Part shown: positions 29,109-40,000 of the stretch, piece by piece
How positions within the stretch are numbered: the stretch's first letter is position 1
How the letters are laid out: every line of letters starts with the position of its first letter
Source of the DNA: Neoarius graeffei
Lineage: Eukaryota; Chordata; Actinopteri; Siluriformes; Ariidae
DNA: 64,000 nucleotides
Reading direction: 5' to 3'
NCBI RefSeq assembly: GCF_027579695.1
Contig: NC_083582.1
Location: forward strand, 3,878,378-3,942,377
Made by a program: the position numbers and the translations under genes
Notes under the pieces: model-generated
Told to the model about the DNA's origin: nothing
What the model saw: the letters and a program-made list of their open reading frames with translations, nothing else
The model's database searches: none

Positions 29109-31172
29109 TAGGATTCTAGTTGCTCAACTGTCTTAGGTCTTTTTTGTCGTATCTTCCGTTTTATGATGCGCCAAATGTTTTCTATGGGTGAAAGATCTGG
29201 ACTGCAGGCTGGCCAGTTCAGTACCCGGACCCTTCTTCTACGCAGCCATGATGCTGTAATTGATGCAGTATGTGGTTTGGCATTGTCATGTTGGAAAATG
29301 CAAGGTCTTCCCTGAAAGAGACGTCGTCTGGATGGAAGCATATGTTGCTCTAGAACCTGGATATACCTTTCAGCATTGATGGTGTCTTTCCAGATGTGTA
29401 AGCTGCCCATGCCACACGCGCTAATGCAACCCTGTACCATCAGAGATGCAGGCTTCTGAACTGAGCGCTGATAACAACTTGGGTCGTCCTTCTCCTCTTT
29501 AGTCCGAATGACACGGCGTCCCTAATTTCCATAAAGAACTTCACATTTTGATTCGTCTGACCACAGAACAGTTTTCCACTTTGCCACAGTCCATTTTAAA
29601 TGAGCCTTGGCCCAGAGAAGACGTCTGCGCTTCTGGATCATGTTTAAATACGGCTTCTTCTTTGAACTATAGAGTTTTAGCTGGCAACGGCGGATGGCAC
29701 GGTGAATTGTGTTCACAGATAATGTTCTCTGGAAATATTCCTGAGCCCATTTTGTGATTTCCAATACAGAAGCATGCCTGTATGTGATGCAGTGCCGTCT
29801 AAGGGCCCGAAGATCACGGGCACCCAGTATGGTTTTCCGGCCTTGACCCTTACGCTCAGAGATTCTTCCAGATTCTCTGAATCTTTTGATGATATTATGC
29901 ACTGTAGATGATGATGTGTTCAAACTCTTTGCAATTTTACACTGTCGAACTCCTTTCTGATATTGCTCCACTATTTGTCGGTGCAGAATTAGGGGGATTG
30001 GTGATCCTCTTCCCATCTTTACTTCTGAGAGCCGCTGCCACTCCAAGATGCTTTTTTTATACCCAGTCATGTTAATGACCTATTGCCAATTGACCTAATG
30101 AGTTGCAATTTGGTCCTTCAGCTGTTCCTTTTTTGTACCTTTAACTTTTCCAGCCTCTTATTGCCCCTGTCCCAACTTTTTTGAGATGTGTTGCTGTCAT
30201 GAAATTTCAAATGAGCCAATATTTGGCATGAAATTTCAAAATGTCTCACTTTCGACATTTGATATGTTGTCTATGTTCTATTGTGAATACAATATCAGTT
30301 TTTGAGATTTGTAAATTATTGCATTCCATTTTTATTTACAATTTGTACTTTGTCCCAACTTTTTTGGAATCGGGGTTGTAACTATTTTACTATGAAGGAC
30401 ATTTTTACAGAATCATAACCAAATAAATATTTTTATATTGCAATATATATTCTTGGACATAAGTCAAAATTCATGCTTTATCTTTATTTCACGATTTTTG
30501 AAATATGTAGCTTTTCCATTATATTAGTATTATAACCACAAATCAGAAAACTTGGGATGGTATGGAAAATGCAAATACAAAAGAAAGCAGTGATTTCTAA
30601 ATATTTCATGTTTTGTTGGTCAACTTCATTTCATTTGTTCCATTCCTGCGTTTCAGACCTGCAACACATTCCAAAAAAAGTTGGGACAGAGGAAATTTAG
30701 GATGAGTAATGAGGTACAACAATTAAATAACGATGTGATGTGAAACAGATGACCGTAATCATGATTTGGTACAAAATCAGTCTCCAGGAAAGGCCGAGTC
30801 TTTGAGGAGTAAAGATGGGCTGAGGATCTCCAGTTTATCAACAAATGTGTAAGAAAATGATTGAAATGTTTAAAAACAATGTTCCTCAAAGAAAGATAGG
30901 AAGGGATTTGGATATTTCACCCTCTACGGTGCAGAATGTCATTAAACCATTCAAGGAATCTGGAGGAATTTTGGTGTGTAAAGGGCTCAAGCCTAATCTG
31001 AACCCCCGTGATCTCCGATCCCTCACTGCATCAGGAACCATCATTCATCTACAGCTGATGGAACCGCATGAGCTCGGGATTACTTTGGAAAACCTTTATC
31101 AAACTACAATACGGAGTTACATCCACAAACACCAGTTAAAACTTTACTGTGTAAAAAGGAAGCTTTATGTTA

Positions 31173-32785
31173 CAGTGGTGCTTGAAAGTTTGTGAACCCT
31201 TTAGAATTTTCTATATTTCTGCATAAATATGACCTAAAACATCATCAGATTTTCACACAAGTCCTAAAAGTAGATAAAGAGAACCCAGTTAAACAAATGA
31301 GACAAAAGTATTATACTTGGTCATTTATTTATTGAGGAAAATGATCCAATATTACATATCTGTGAGTGGCAAAAGTATGTGAACCTCTAGGATTAGCAGT
31401 TAATTTGAAGGTGAAATTAGAGTCAGGTGTTTTCAATCAATGGGATGACAATCAGGTGTGAGTGGGCACCCTGTTTTATTTAAAGAACAGGGATCTATCA
31501 AAGTCTGATCTTCACAACACGTTTGTGGAAGTGTATCATGGCATGAACAAAGGAGATTTCTGAGGACCTCAGAAAAAGCATTGTTGATGCTCATCAGGCT
31601 GGAAAAGGTTACGGAACCATCTCTAAAGAGTTTGGACTCCACCAATCCACAGTCAGACAGATTGTGTACAAATGGAGGAAATTCAAGACCATTGTTACCC
31701 TCCCTAGGAGTGGTCGACCAACAAAGATCACTCCAAGAGCAAGGCGTGTAATAGTCAGCGAGGTCACAAAGGACCCCAGGGTAACTTCTAAGCAACTGAA
31801 GGCCTCTCTCACATTGGCTAATGTTAAGGTTCATGAGTCCACCATCAGGAGAACACTGAACAACAATGGTGTGCATGGCAGGGTTGCAAGGAGAAAGCCA
31901 CTGCTCTCCAAAAAGAACACTGTGGCTCATCTGCAGTTCGTTAAGGATCATGTGGACAAGCCAGAAGGCTACTGGAAAAATGTTTTGTGGATGGATGAGA
32001 CCAAAATAGAACTTTTTGGTTTAAATGAGAAGCATTATGTTTGGAGAAAGGAAAACACTGCATTCCAGCATAAGAATCTTATCCCATCTGTGAAACATGG
32101 TGGTGGTAGTATCATGGTTTGGGCCTGTTTTGCTGCATCTGGGCCAGAACGGCTTGCCATCATTGATGGAACAATGAATTCTGAATTATGCCAGCGAATT
32201 CGAAAGGAGAATGTCAGGACATCTGTCCATGAACTGAATCTCAAGAGAAGGTGGGTCATGCAGCAAGACAACGACCCTAAGCACACAAGTCGTTCTACCA
32301 AAGAATGGTTAAAGAAGAATAAAGTTAATGTTTTGGAATGGCCAAGTCAAAGTCCTGACCTTAATCCAATTGAAATGTTGTGGAAGGACCTGAAGCGAGC
32401 AGTTCATGTGAGGAAACCCACCAACATCCCAGAGTTGAAGCTGTTCTGTACGGAGGAACGGGCTAAAATTCCTCCAAGCCGGTGTGCAGGACTGATCAAC
32501 AGTTACCGGAAACATTTAGTTGCAGTTATTGCTGCACAAGGGGGTCACACCAGATACTGAAAGCAAAGGTTCACATACTGTACTTTTGCCACCCACAGAT
32601 ATGTAATATTGGATCATTTTCCTCAATAAATAAATGACCAAGTACAATATTTTTGTTTCATTTGTTTAACTGGGTTCTCTTTATCTACTTTTAAGACTTG
32701 TGTGAAAATCTGATGATGTTTTAGGTCATATTTATGCAGAAATATAGAAAATTCTAAAGGGTTCACAAACTTTCAAGCACCACTG
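31173..32785 (+). mobile_element. Second Tc1 family, 1613 bp, with inverted repeats over 200 bp
   Basis: TA at 31171-31172 and 32786-32787 flank a unit with termini CAGTGGTGCTTGAAAGTTTG and its reverse. The inverted repeats extend about 215 bp (31173-31387 against 32571-32785), unusually long for Tc1. It interrupts the decayed element around it in the middle of its transposase. A lone right arm of the same family is at 62163-62362. Confidence 0.95.
31538..32560 (+). pseudogene. Tc1 transposase of the long-ITR family, near-intact with stop at codon 3
   Basis: ATG at 31538 is followed by GCA then TGA (31544-31546); the remaining ~337 codons are open. It has an HTH (YGTISKEFGLHQSTVRQIV), GRPTKITPRARR, and DD34E residues in WMDETK, MQQDNDPKH and SPDLNPIEMLW (34 residues between D and E). 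TGA probably replaced CGA (Arg). A downstream start such as the GTG at 31664 would lose most of the first HTH. Probably recently active. Confidence 0.88.
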
Positions 32786-33499
32786 TAACTGTGTCCAGAA
32801 GTGCTGTCGACTTCTCTGGGCTCGGAGGCGTCTGGGATGGACCATCACACAGTGGGAACGTGGATTGTGGTTAGACAAATCAGTATCCCAGGTGTTTTTG
32901 GGAAGAAACAGCAACAAGTCCAAAAGCCAGGGTGTGTCATGGTATGGCGTTGGGTCAGTGCCCTTGGCAAAGGTAACTTACACTTCTGTGATGGAGCATT
33001 AATGCAGAAAAGTGCACTGAGATTTCGGAGCAACATTTGCTGCCTTCAAGACGACGTCTTTTCCAGGGAGATTTCAACAAGACGATGCAAAACCACATTC
33101 TGCTCACATTACAGAGGTGTGGCTGTGGAAGAAGAGGGCCGAACTGTTCCACACCTTAAGACCTGTTTACAGGAAGAACGGGACGAAAATAACACCTGAG
33201 ACACTTCATCACTTGGAGTCTTCAGTCCATAAACAGCTTTTAAGTGTCGGGAGAAGGAACGGGAACATTATAAACATTATAAAGTGGGAAATGATTTCCT
33301 ATAACAACTTTTTTTGACGTGCTGCAAAAATCAAAATTGAAATTTTTATTTTGAAAAAACAAAATTCAGGAGGTAAAACGTTAAATAAATGTGCTGTTGT
33401 ATTGTTCTGAGTGAAATACAGGTCAAAGATTATTCACAAATCATTGTTTTTAGTTTTAATTTCAACTTCAACACACCGTCCCAACTTTTCCTGGAGGTC

Positions 33500-33953
33500 A
33501 AGTGAAGGTTATTTCCAGTGTTCATATCAAGTTACTGATGTACTGAGTTCTAACTGTATTGTAAGAAAACCCCACCTGGTGTAACGACAGGGTTTATTTA
33601 TGTGCCGTGTTTTGGATTGTGAAAGTTAAAATCCTGGACTGTTTCCTCGTAAACAGCTTTGTGACTTGAGATGAAACGAAAGTGAAAGTTACAGTAGCTG
33701 GTGAGGACAGTTTGCTGATGAGTCTGTTCATTACACAGAATAACACAGAGCTGAAAACAGTCACAGGAGGGAAAAGAGGTAAGAACCAACACACTTCTAC
33801 AGGATGAGAAATGAGAATGAAATGGATTAACGTTGGTAGAATAAAAAGATGTAAAGAAATAAAATAGATGTTTTTATTGAGTGTATTGAAGCTGATGCAG
33901 GAGAATTATTATTAAAGGTGTAAACTGGCTACACAAAATCTTCTTCTTGGTAG
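33500..33953 (+). other. 5' region of the legumain-like gene; possible non-coding first exon
   Basis: A good donor (GAG|GTAAGA) at 33780 could end a 5' UTR exon; its only in-frame peptides do not join the next exon in phase and are not signal-peptide-like. The first coding exon's acceptor (cttggtAG) is at 33952-33953. Exon extent is a guess. Confidence 0.35.
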
Positions 33954-33969
33954 GAACATCATTCTTGAT

Positions 33970-34041
33970 ATGGCCAGCGACGGGAAACAGTGGGTTCTCC
34001 TGGCAGCGGGTTCTAAAGGCTGGGAGAACTACAGACACCAG
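33970..34041 (+). CDS. lgmn: legumain coding exon 1 (residues 1-24)
   Basis: The exon opens at 33954 after AG, but the first ATG is at 33970. Residues [18 protein letters not shown] match the first beta strand and the Arg-His pair of the legumain S1 pocket. Donor CAG|GTGAGA, phase 0. Sequence upstream of the ATG in this exon reads NIILD in frame, so a spliced upstream coding exon cannot be excluded. Confidence 0.85.
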
Positions 34042-37000
34042 GTGAGAAGATTACAAACAGTGGCTTGATTTTACTGTTAGATGCAAATACGGTACGTACA
34101 GACTGTACGATCTGAACAGAGAACTCATCTTTACTAGTAGGCTATTTCTGGTTCATGAGTTCAGAGAGACATGATTAAATCCATCAGGCTGAAACACTAA
34201 CTTCATCGCTTCTCCTCCAGGCCGATGTGTGTCACGCCTACCAGGTTGCTCATCAGAATGGGATCCCGGATGAACAGATTGTGGTGATGATGTATGATGA
34301 TATCGCTGATCATGAAGAGTGAGTATCTGTCACACACAAATTTGTGGCCAGAATCAAAATTCTCAAAGCAAATATCAGGACGATGGTTTTTTCCCCCTGT
34401 ATAAAATCATGAACTTTTCTAATTTTAAGTGTAAAATTCTGCACAGGCTTTTAAAACACATTCACTCGGAACATCTATACTGTAGATCAGCATGAGTCAA
34501 GTAAAACTGCCACATAAAATCTTTGCACTGAGCACATTTTCTTAATTTTTCTCATCAGCGGCTTACCTTTGCACAGTTTTAGTGTTTCGATTAGTCTCAG
34601 ATCGATGACTCAGTATTTTTTGTGCACAAATGAACTCGTCTAAAACAGCAAACATGCTCACACTGCATCGAGAGAGAGTGAAATCATTTTTCCATCTTCA
34701 GATACATCATGGTACAGTATATATATGTCTTAGGTACCTTTTTTTTAGTACAAACTTTGTTGTAGATTTTTATTTTATGATTTCTACATTAACGAGTCTA
34801 TACAAAAACATTTTAGAGTTACAAATGTTAGTTTTCCAGCACAAAATTAAATGCTACAGAAAATTTTTTGCATGTCAGTAAAGAAAGCAGCATGTCAACT
34901 GAAAAGAAGAAAGTCATTACTGGTCAACTATGGGGTGCCAAGTGTCACCGGGCCCATTTTGTGGATGAAATGCATTTCGTGATGGACCGGTGCACTGGCC
35001 ACGTGGCGGCCATATCCCAGAGTGCAACGCGTGTGCCCGAGCCACATAAACGGGGATGGGGTAGGCCCATAGACATGTATAAACCTTGTACAACACTGCC
35101 ACCTTGTGTAGCCTACTGGTCACGCAAAATGTGCAAACAGGTCATAAAAGATAATTTGGAAAAATGGCACAATCAAAGGTCTTGTGTGGACAGAATGCAT
35201 TTCATGATGTACGAAAGGCATTCTGTGATTGACAAAATTAATTTCATGATCTACCATACTGCATTCTGTGGACGAAATGCATTTCGTGATGGACGAAATG
35301 CATTTCGTCCAACGAAATGCATTTCATGGGATGAAATGCATTTCGTCCATCACAGAATGCATTTCATCATCACAAAATGCATTTCATCCATGAAATGGGC
35401 CCGGTAACACTTGGCACCCCATAGTCAACATCACTGTCATTAAACAGAGAGCAGAATGTGTGAGTGAAGAAAAATCTCAAGGATTTAACTCAGCAAAACA
35501 AGGAGCAATCAGGACCAGACAAATCCATCCATCCATCCATCCATCCATCCATCCTTCCATCCTTCCTTCGATATGAGCAATTGTGCGCTCTGACTGGCTA
35601 CTCTACTACTAGGATATGAGCTCATATACCATGAGTAGAGAAAAACAAAATGACGGAGCGTGTTGCTGAACCAACCAAGGATGAAATAAAAACTCTACTC
35701 GAAAACAAAACCCCCCAAAATTATCATCAAGTACAACCCCAATTCCAAAAAAGTTGGGACAAAGTACAAATTGTAAATAAAAACAGAATGCAATGATGTG
35801 GAAGTTTCAAAATTCCATATTTTATTCAGAATAGAACATAGATGACATATCAAATGTTTAAACTGAGAAAATGTATCATTTAAAGAGAAAAATTAGGTGA
35901 TTTTAAATTTCATGACAACAACACATCTCAAAAAAGTTGGGACAAGGCCATGTTTCCCACTGTGAGACATCCCCTTTTCTCTTTACAACAGTCTGTAAAC
36001 GTCTGGGGACTGAGGAGACAAGTTGCTCAAGTTTAGGGATAGGAATGTTAACCCATTCTTGTCTAATGTAGGATTCTAGTTGCTCAACTGTCTTAGGTCT
36101 TTTTTGTCATATCTTCCGTTTTATGATGCGCCAAATGTTTTCTATGGGTGAAAGATCTGGACTGCAGGCTGGCCAGTTCAGTACCCGGACCCTTCTTCTA
36201 CACAGCCATGATGCTGTAATTGATGCAGTATGTGGTTTGGCATTGTCATGTTGGAAAATGCAAGGTCTTCCCTGAAAGAGACGTCGTCTGGATGGGAGCA
36301 TATGTTGCTCTAGAACCTGGATATACCTTTCAGCATTGATGGTGTCTTTCCAGATGTGTAAGCTGCCCATGCCACATGCACTAATGCAACCCCGTACCAT
36401 CAGAGATGCAGGCTTCTGAACTGAGCGCTGATAACAACTCGGGTCGTCCTTCTCCTCTTTAGTCCGAATGGCACGGTGTCCCTGATTTCCATAAAGAACT
36501 TCAAATTTTGATTCGTTTGACCACAGAACAGTTTTCCACTTTGCCACAGTCCATTTTAAATGAGCCTTGGCCCAGAGAAGACGTCTGCGCTTCTGGATCA
36601 TGTTTAGATACGGCTTCTTCTTTGAACTGTAGAGTTTTAGCTGGCAACGGCGGATGGCACGGTGAATTGTGTTCACAGATAATGTTCTCTGGAAATATTC
36701 CTGAGCCCATTTTGTGATTTCCAATACAGAAGCATGCCTGTATGTGATGCAGTGCTGTCTAAGGGCCCGAAGATCACGGGCACCCAGTATGGTTTTCCGG
36801 CCTTGACCCTTACGCACAGACATTCTTCCAGATTCTCTGAATCTTTTGATGATATTATGCACTGTAGATGATGATATGTTCAAACTCTTTGCAATTTTAC
36901 ACTGTGGAACTCCTTTCTGATATTGCTCCACTATTTGTCGGCGCAGAATTAGGGGGATTGGTGATCCTCTTCCCATCTTTACTTCTGAGAGCCACTGCCA

Positions 37001-40000
37001 CTCCAAGATGCTCTTTTTATACCCAGTCATGTTAATGACCTATTGCCAATTGACCTAATGAGTTGCAATTTGTTCCTCCAGCTGTTCCTTTTTTGTACCT
37101 TTAACTTTTCCAGCCTCTTATTGCCCCTGTCCCAACTTTTTTGAGATGTGTTGCTGTCATGAAATTTCAAATGAGCCAATATTTGGCATGAAATTTCAAA
37201 ATGTCTCACTTTCGACATTTGATATGTTGTCTATGTTCTATTGTGAATACAATATCAGTTTTTGAGATTTGTAAATTATTGCATTCTGTTTTTATTTACA
37301 ATTTGTACTTTGTCCCAACTTTTTTGGAATCGGGGTTGTATTTAAAAGAAACAGAAATAGCGAACAGAATATAGTGTTGTCGTCGTCCCCATATCTCCTG
37401 TTCCACACTCCAGCCCAGTCGGTGGCAGTAATGCACCTTTAAGTTGGTTTGCCAACCACCAAAAAACCCTGAAGAAGAAGACCCCTCCCAAAAAGAAAAA
37501 AAAAAATACAAAACAAAACAAGCAACAAAATATGGAATAAAAATATTTCATGGTAAGGATGTATCTTTTTTTATTTAATTTTTCAAGAATTATTATCGCA
37601 GTTTTCACAAATTGCTCCTGTCATTTCGCCGGTTTGTTTACATTTTAAGTGGAAATGATTTTGTTGGACGTTTTTTATGAAGTTTTTATTTAGCCAATTT
37701 GCAAAAAATAAAAATGCTCTGTTTCTCAAAATCCAGTGAATGTGGATAGAATAGAACAGTTAAGGCCAATTTATGCTGACAACCCAGTCCTCGCAGAAGG
37801 CGTCGCAGATGGCCATCGAAGGGGGGGGGGGGGGCTTCGCAGACGGTCTGCGCGCACCTCCCAAAAATTGTGACCACCGCAGAAGCCTCGCAGACAGCGT
37901 CGCAGACAAGAGGGCTCTGATTGGTCCACTCTACATCCGCTGTACACGCACTTCCGCTTCCCTACTTTCCCGGTTTGGTTTGTTTTCACGACCGCCATTT
38001 TTAAAAACACGAGCGAAGATGGAGCAGCACGAAGAGCGGTTGATCGAGGAAGTGAGGAAGTACGTACATCTATACGACTCCAGTTCTAGTCATTATAAGT
38101 AACCGGAGGATAAACACTCCACTAACCACACCCACCAACTACTCCTAGCGATTTCGTGACTTCGCGCCCCCTTGCGTTGTGGCGGTGAATAACATCACGC
38201 ACGCCTATTACTCCCCGCTCAACGATAAGTTACAACTGTCTGCGAAAAGCTATCTGCGAAAGCCTTGTCGCCTGAGCATGCAGAGGCCTTTATTCCACTC
38301 AATCTCATCGTACACGGATTATAGACAACTCGGTGCTACGCGCCTCATCAGCTATCAGCTCATGTACGACTCGATTTTGTTGAATAACCGTTCAAACCAT
38401 ACAGCCTTCTGCTGCACGACACCCCCCTCGTCAGCCGCCAACTAGGGATGATCGCAGTTTCGGTGGCTAAGGCGATACTGCCATCCCTGGCGCCACCAGC
38501 AGCTTAACGCCACCAGGGGGTGTCTAAGATGGTTAAGTATCTGAGTATGTGCCTCATCGCTATCAGCTCATGTATGACTCGATTTCGTTGAATAACTGTT
38601 ATGTATGTGTGTGTGTGTGTGTGTGTATAGACCATGATGTATCTGAGTATGGAAAAACATTTTATATTTATGTAATTATAAATATTAACCTTCTTAAGAT
38701 TAATATTAACCTTAATAAATATTTATAAATACCTATTTTTTTTTTCAGAAATCCATTCCCTGGCAACATAATCAATGTACCAAAAGGTCCAGATGTTTAT
38801 GATGGCGTTCCAAGAGACTACACCGGAGAGGTAATGCATTTTTGTGGCATAGTTATAAAACAAAACAAAAACCTATTAGACGAAATGGAAATTAAACTGT
38901 TGATGAATTTATTCCTAGCATGTATCAGCCGCAAACTTTCTGGCTGTGCTCTGTGGAGATTATCGGGCCATCAGGAAAAGAGGATGGAAAAAAGTCATCA
39001 AAAGGTATGAATCCTGTCGTATTTCCCAACACTCAACTCCTGTTCCACTGCTCTCTGCCCTGGACGTTTAAACATGACCATTTACCATCACTCCCAAACT
39101 TACTGATTTTACAACTCCAGACTGAAGCACTATTCAGAAGTCAGGAGTGAGTGACACACAGGGGGCGGGGTTTATCTAAAGCAGAGGCGTGTGTTGAACT
39201 CAAGCGCAGCTGAATCGTGGAGAAGCCTTCAGAGTTTTAATGTCTTTAGTATTGTTTTAAAACAAAGAACAGACATCAGTTATAAATAAATCTGAAGGGA
39301 TGAATATATTGCTGCACGCTTATTTGCACATTTATTGTCTTGATTTGTTCTGTTGCAGTCGTGCGAACGATTCCATCTTCATCTACTTATCAGACCATGG
39401 AGGCCATGGAGTCTTTCAGTTTCCCAGCTCCACAGTAAGTGCAGCCAGTTTTAGTGTTCTGTCTCGATGAAATGAAACAGCTGTTTCCTTTAAAACTGCA
39501 GAAACAAAGTTCCTTTAAGAGCTCCTTCTATACAGTAATAACGCACTTTACTATTGATTGTAGTAATTAATTGTTATCTGTTCCAGCTTTATGCACATGA
39601 CCTCATCGACACTGTGAAAAAGATGTCCAGGAATGGCAAGTTTTCAAAGGTAATCTGAGAACCAAAGCCTCAATTTCCCAGAATGCTCAGCCAAACAGCG
39701 AACTACAAACTCAATCACACGATCCACTCTCTCGTTGTAGCACCCTGGACTTCTGATTATCACGACATGTTCACAATTAGCATCATCCTCATAAGTAACC
39801 TGAGCTTTTAACAAATCTTTGTGAAGTTTTGCTCATATGTTCTACTAGTGATGTTACGAGGATTATTATGTAACGTGTGTAAACTCAGCATTTACTTTAT
39901 CAGGACAAATCAAAGATAAATCAGAGTCCATGATGGCCCTTATGAAAACTAACCATGGTTTTACCATGGTTTATAGTTATTCATGGTTTTCATGGTTTTT

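Larger units (their letters stand above)
27336..30070 (-). pseudogene. Tc1 transposase, outer copy, broken by nonsense and by insertion
   Basis: Starts at 30070 ([14 protein letters not shown]) and runs to a TAG at 29522-29524 (codon 183, Gln CAG in sister copies). The same frame resumes through [12 protein letters not shown] (29440) and FQHDNAKPH to 29111, where the inner copy was inserted. The last part, [15 protein letters not shown]...CCCHEI*, lies at 27503-27336. Catalytic residues are otherwise intact. Confidence 0.9.
27167..30378 (-). mobile_element. Tc1-like transposon (outer copy), 1605 bp, split by a second copy of the same family
   Basis: Termini CAACCCCGATTCCAAAAAAG...GGGGTTG are flanked by TA (27165-27166 and 30379-30380). 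The element's two parts, 27167-27503 and 29111-30378, total 1605 bp after removing the insert and one TA. It carries a minus-strand DD34E transposase. It lies between the otopetrin and legumain genes. Confidence 0.95.
30533..33495 (+). mobile_element. Old, decayed Tc1-like element, split by a different Tc1 family
   Basis: Left part 30533-31172 encodes MCKKMIEMFKNNVPQRKIGR, DLDISPSTVQNVIKPFKESG (HTH) and KHQLKLYCVKRKLY. The right part 32788-33495 has broken remains of the catalytic region ([11 protein letters not shown], a degenerate 'DNAKPH' region) and ends 'cgtcccaactttt'. Its ITR words (aaaacttgggat / gtcccaactttt) are related to the CAACCCC family. Many frameshifts show greater age. End coordinates are approximate. 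Confidence 0.75.
35575..38602 (+). repeat. Repeat family R4, copy 2, broken by two insertions
   Basis: Parts 35575-35733, 37339-37762 and 38290-38602 align in order with 26002-26500 ('ctggctactctactactagga', 'aacaaaatatggaataaaa', 'ccggtttgtttacattttaag', 'tattccactcaatctc.tcgtac'). The end of the unit is duplicated (38382 and 38570). Confidence 0.75.
34319..38748 (+). other. legumain intron 2, packed with nested transposons
   Basis: 4.4 kb holding the palindromic MITE (34929-35423), a (CCAT)n tract, and R4 copy 2 split by Tc1 (35734-37338) and a Harbinger-like MITE (37763-38289). About 80% of the intron is recognisable mobile DNA. Confidence 0.8.

Noticed and set aside
33719-33779. Possible legumain first coding exon starting at the ATG at 33719
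   Set aside because: Its frame (ending phase 1 at the GTAAGA donor) does not join coding exon 1, and the peptide is not signal-like; kept only as possible 5' UTR.
35270-35390. CRISPR-like regularly spaced palindromes
   Set aside because: Spacers are variants of the repeat itself, inside a eukaryotic MITE with target-site duplication.
34868-35407. 179-codon plus-strand ORF
   Set aside because: It runs through the palindromic MITE; the protein has no family motif and owes its length to the repeated GAAATGCATTTC unit.
37773-38102. 109-codon ORF as a whole
   Set aside because: Only the last 27 codons (from 38019) look like a MADF domain start; the upstream part is MITE terminal repeat.
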